A stretch of DNA of 64,000 bases from Parietaria judaica (lineage: Eukaryota > Streptophyta > Magnoliopsida > Rosales > Urticaceae). Location of the stretch: the NCBI GenBank assembly GCA_954871525.1, contig OX940871.1, forward strand, positions 14,290,532-14,354,531, written 5' to 3'. A program made the position numbers and the translations under genes. Positions 62,189 through 64,000 of this stretch are shown piece by piece. Numbering within the stretch: position 1 is the stretch's first letter; each line of letters opens with the position of its first letter. The notes below the pieces were generated by a model. The model saw only the letters and a list, made by a program, of their open reading frames with translations, did no database searches and was not told the DNA's origin.

Positions 62189-64000
62189 TTGCGACAAGAT
62201 TTTAGGATCGATATTGTTCCTTTTCAAGAAAAAACTAACGTTATTTTTATTAGTACGACCCAAATGAAGGTCTCGACATTAAATTTTGCATAAAAAACGC
62301 ATCGAACTTTCGCTCGTATGGAAACTAAGTTTTTAACGTTTCGGTTGCATTTTTAACGCTTTCACAATGGCTTATTGAAACTAGAACATATTTCTTCGCC
62401 ATTTACCTATTAATATAAGTAAAAGTGATACAATTAAACGTTATAAGGGTGTCGAAAGTTTAGTTTTTGTTAAAAAAAATCTTTTTTATTATGGTTCTTT
62501 ACCCTATAAGAGAAAAAAGAGTCAGTTTTTTTGTGAAGCATGTGTTAGTCGTTGCGACAAGATTTTAGGATCGATATTTTTCCTTTTCAAGAAAAAAACT
62601 AACGTTATTTTTATTAGTACGACCCAAATGAAGGTCTCGACATTAAATTTGGCATCAAGAACGCATCATACCATCGCTCGTATGGAAACTATGTTTTTAA
62701 CGTATCGGTTGTGTTTTTATCGCTTTCACAATGGCTTATTGAAACTAGAAGATATTTCTTCGCCATTTACCTATTAATATAAGTAAAAGTGATACAATTA
62801 AACTTTATTAGGGTGTTGAAAGTTTAGTTTTAGTAAAAAAAATCTTGTTTTTATGGTTCTTTACCCTAAAAGAGGAAAGAGACTCAAATTTTTTGTCGAG
62901 CACGTGTTAGTCATTGCGACAAGATTTTAGGATTGATATTGTTCCTTTTCAAGAAAAAACTAACGTTATTTTTATTAGTACGACCCAAATGAAGGTCTCG
63001 ACATTAAATTTGGTATCAAGAACGCATCATACCATCGCTCGTATGGAAAATATGTTTTTAACGTATAAGTTGTGTTTTTATCGCTTTCACAATGGCTTAT
63101 TGAAACTAGAAGATATTTCTTCGCCATTTACCTATTAATATAAGTAAAAGTGATACAACTAAACCTTATTAGGGTGTCGAAAGTTCAATTTTAGTTAAAA
63201 AATCTTGGTATTATGGTTCTTTACCCTAAAAGAGGAAAAAGACTCAGTTTTTTTGTCTAGCACGTGTTAATCATTGCGACAAGATTTTAGGATCAATATT
63301 GTTCGTTTTCAAGAAAAAAATAACGTTATTTTTATTAATACGACCCAAATGAAGGGCTCGACATTAAATTTGGCATCAATAACGCATCGTACCATCGCTC
63401 GTATGGAAACTATGTTTTTAACGTATCGGTTGTGTTTTCATCGCTTTCACAATGGCTTATTGAAACTAGAAGATATTTCTTTGCCATTTACCTATGAATA
63501 TAAGTAAAAGTGATAAAATTAATTATTATTAGGGTGTCGAAAGTTTAATTTTAGTTAAAAAAATCTTGTTATTATGGTTCTTTACCCTAAAAGAGGAAAA
63601 AAGACTCAGTTTTTTTTGTCGAGCACGTGTTAATCGTTGCGACAAGATTTTACGATTGATATCGTTCATTTTCAAGAAAAAACTAACGTTTTTATTGTTA
63701 GTACGACCCAAATGAAGGTCTCGACATTAAATTTGGCATCAAGAACGCATCGTACTTTCGCTCGTATACACACTAAGTTTTTATTGTATCGGTTGTGTTT
63801 TTATCGCTTTCACAATGGCTTATTGAAACTAGAAGATAATTCTTCGCCATTTACCTATTAATATAAGTAATAGTAATACAATTAAACGTTATTAGGGTGT
63901 CGAAAGTTTAGTTTTTGTTAAAAAAAATCTTTTTATTATGGTTCTTTACCCTACAAGAGAAAAAAGACTCAGTTTTTTTGTCGAGCACGTGTTAGTCGTT
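62189..64000 (+). repeat. Third copy of the flank segment, running off the right edge
   Basis: Hybrid 62189 (GCATAAAAAACGC, as at 57131), Y 62551 (GTGAAGCATGTG), Y 62914 (GGAAAATATG, GTATAAGTTG), Y 63274, X 63637 (TTTTACGATTG) and the start of a monomer at 63999. 62.2-63.1 kb matches 57.1-58.1 kb at +5058; 62914, 63274 and 63637 also match 58578, 58938 and 59299 at +4336 to +4338. The difference of 722 is the local dimer duplication present only in the left copy. The array continues beyond the window. Confidence 0.85.

Larger units (their letters stand above)
1..64000 (+). repeat. Tandem satellite array, ~361-362 bp monomer, fills the window
   Basis: The block beginning TTGCGACAAG (or TTGCGTAAAA in one subfamily) recurs every 360-363 bases from 167 to the right edge, always on the plus strand, without any unrelated insertion that I could find. 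Monomer length changes come mostly from the A-run after GTT in the spacer (about 5 to 9 A) and small indels near it; the 225 bp after TTG is nearly constant in length. One monomer (4146-4507) contains 56 C and 62 G, 33% G+C. 362 bp is twice about 181, close to two nucleosome spacings, as is common for satellites. The array is open at both window edges, so its true size is unknown. I do not recognise the family. Confidence 0.98.

Noticed and set aside
63529..63711. 60-codon open frame on the minus strand
   Set aside because: It spans the spacer and the start of one monomer and is not open in other copies, as expected by chance.
167..63861. The many 62-105 codon open frames as a tandem gene family
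   Set aside because: They are one frame of a satellite monomer, start at TTG, have no in-frame ATG in the first third, no recognisable domain, and carry amplified stops and frameshifts. Longer versions only reflect loss of one upstream TAA.
1..64000. CRISPR array
   Set aside because: Repeats are about 361 bp and directly adjoin each other with no unique spacers.
1..64000. Tandem 5S rRNA or rDNA spacer repeats
   Set aside because: I found none of the conserved 5S internal promoter blocks nor any large rRNA core sequence in the monomer.
1..64000. CENP-B box in the monomer
   Set aside because: I looked for the TTCG....A..CGGG pattern on both strands; TTCG occurs (TTTCGACACCC, TTCGCC) but the CGGG part is absent.
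1..64000. Telomeric repeat tract (TTAGGG or CCCTAAA)
   Set aside because: The motifs occur once each per spacer and never in tandem.
1..64000. Drosophila 1.688 (359 bp) or Tribolium TCAST (about 360 bp) satellite, from similar monomer length
   Set aside because: The length alone is not evidence. The sequence does not match what I recall of the 359 bp satellite, and I cannot verify TCAST without a search.

Overview
The whole 64 kb window is one head-to-tail tandem satellite array. Every stretch I read is a copy, intact or damaged, of an AT-rich monomer of about 361-362 bp, all in the same orientation. One monomer counted by hand (4146-4507) has 118 G+C in 362 bases (33%). That gives about 177 monomers. 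I see no protein-coding gene, tRNA, rRNA, transposon, CRISPR array or unique insertion. This is eukaryotic satellite heterochromatin (centromeric, pericentromeric or subtelomeric). I do not recognise the family and cannot name the species. High CpG content in an AT-rich repeat argues weakly against a heavily CpG-methylated genome and would fit many insects, but this is only an inference.

Layout. I set the monomer start at the conserved TTGCG. Two monomer classes exist. Class X carries the bases read as HEKTTVIIV...HTKFLLY in the longest frame, and class Y reads QEKTNVILI...ETMFLTY. From the first full monomer to about 49.3 kb, X and Y alternate strictly, about 136 monomers in a row, so the basic unit there is a dimer of about 723 bp. 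Higher-order repeats (HORs) are built on this dimer. 1-2.7 kb is loosely ordered dimers. 2.7-14.3 kb is a tetramer of 1447 bp (Y-A, X-B, Y-C, X-D). 14.3-26.9 kb is an octamer of 2895-2896 bp, made of two diverged tetramers, in about 4.4 copies. 28.3-32.6 kb is a hexamer of 2168 bp in two copies that look identical by eye. 36.0-38.9 kb is a tetramer of 1445 bp in two copies. 38.9-49.3 kb is shuffled dimers with longer-range echoes at 2893 bp and 5779 bp.

At about 49.0-49.4 kb the character changes. X/Y alternation breaks next to a monomer with an internal deletion. From there to 64 kb the monomers are more diverged, include X/Y hybrids, and show only degenerate or long-period duplications (about 1446, 722, 3.9-4.0 kb, 4.3 kb and 5.06 kb). 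The first 400 bases resemble this diverged type. The picture is a recently homogenised core at 0.4-49 kb flanked by older repeat layers.

The many 62-105 codon open frames are one frame of the monomer read over and over. They begin at TTG, and stops and frameshifts in them have been amplified with the HORs, so I do not call them genes. The features most worth testing are the hierarchical HOR organisation, a CpG- and CACGTG-containing conserved block at each monomer junction, the CpG excess, and the core/flank boundary.
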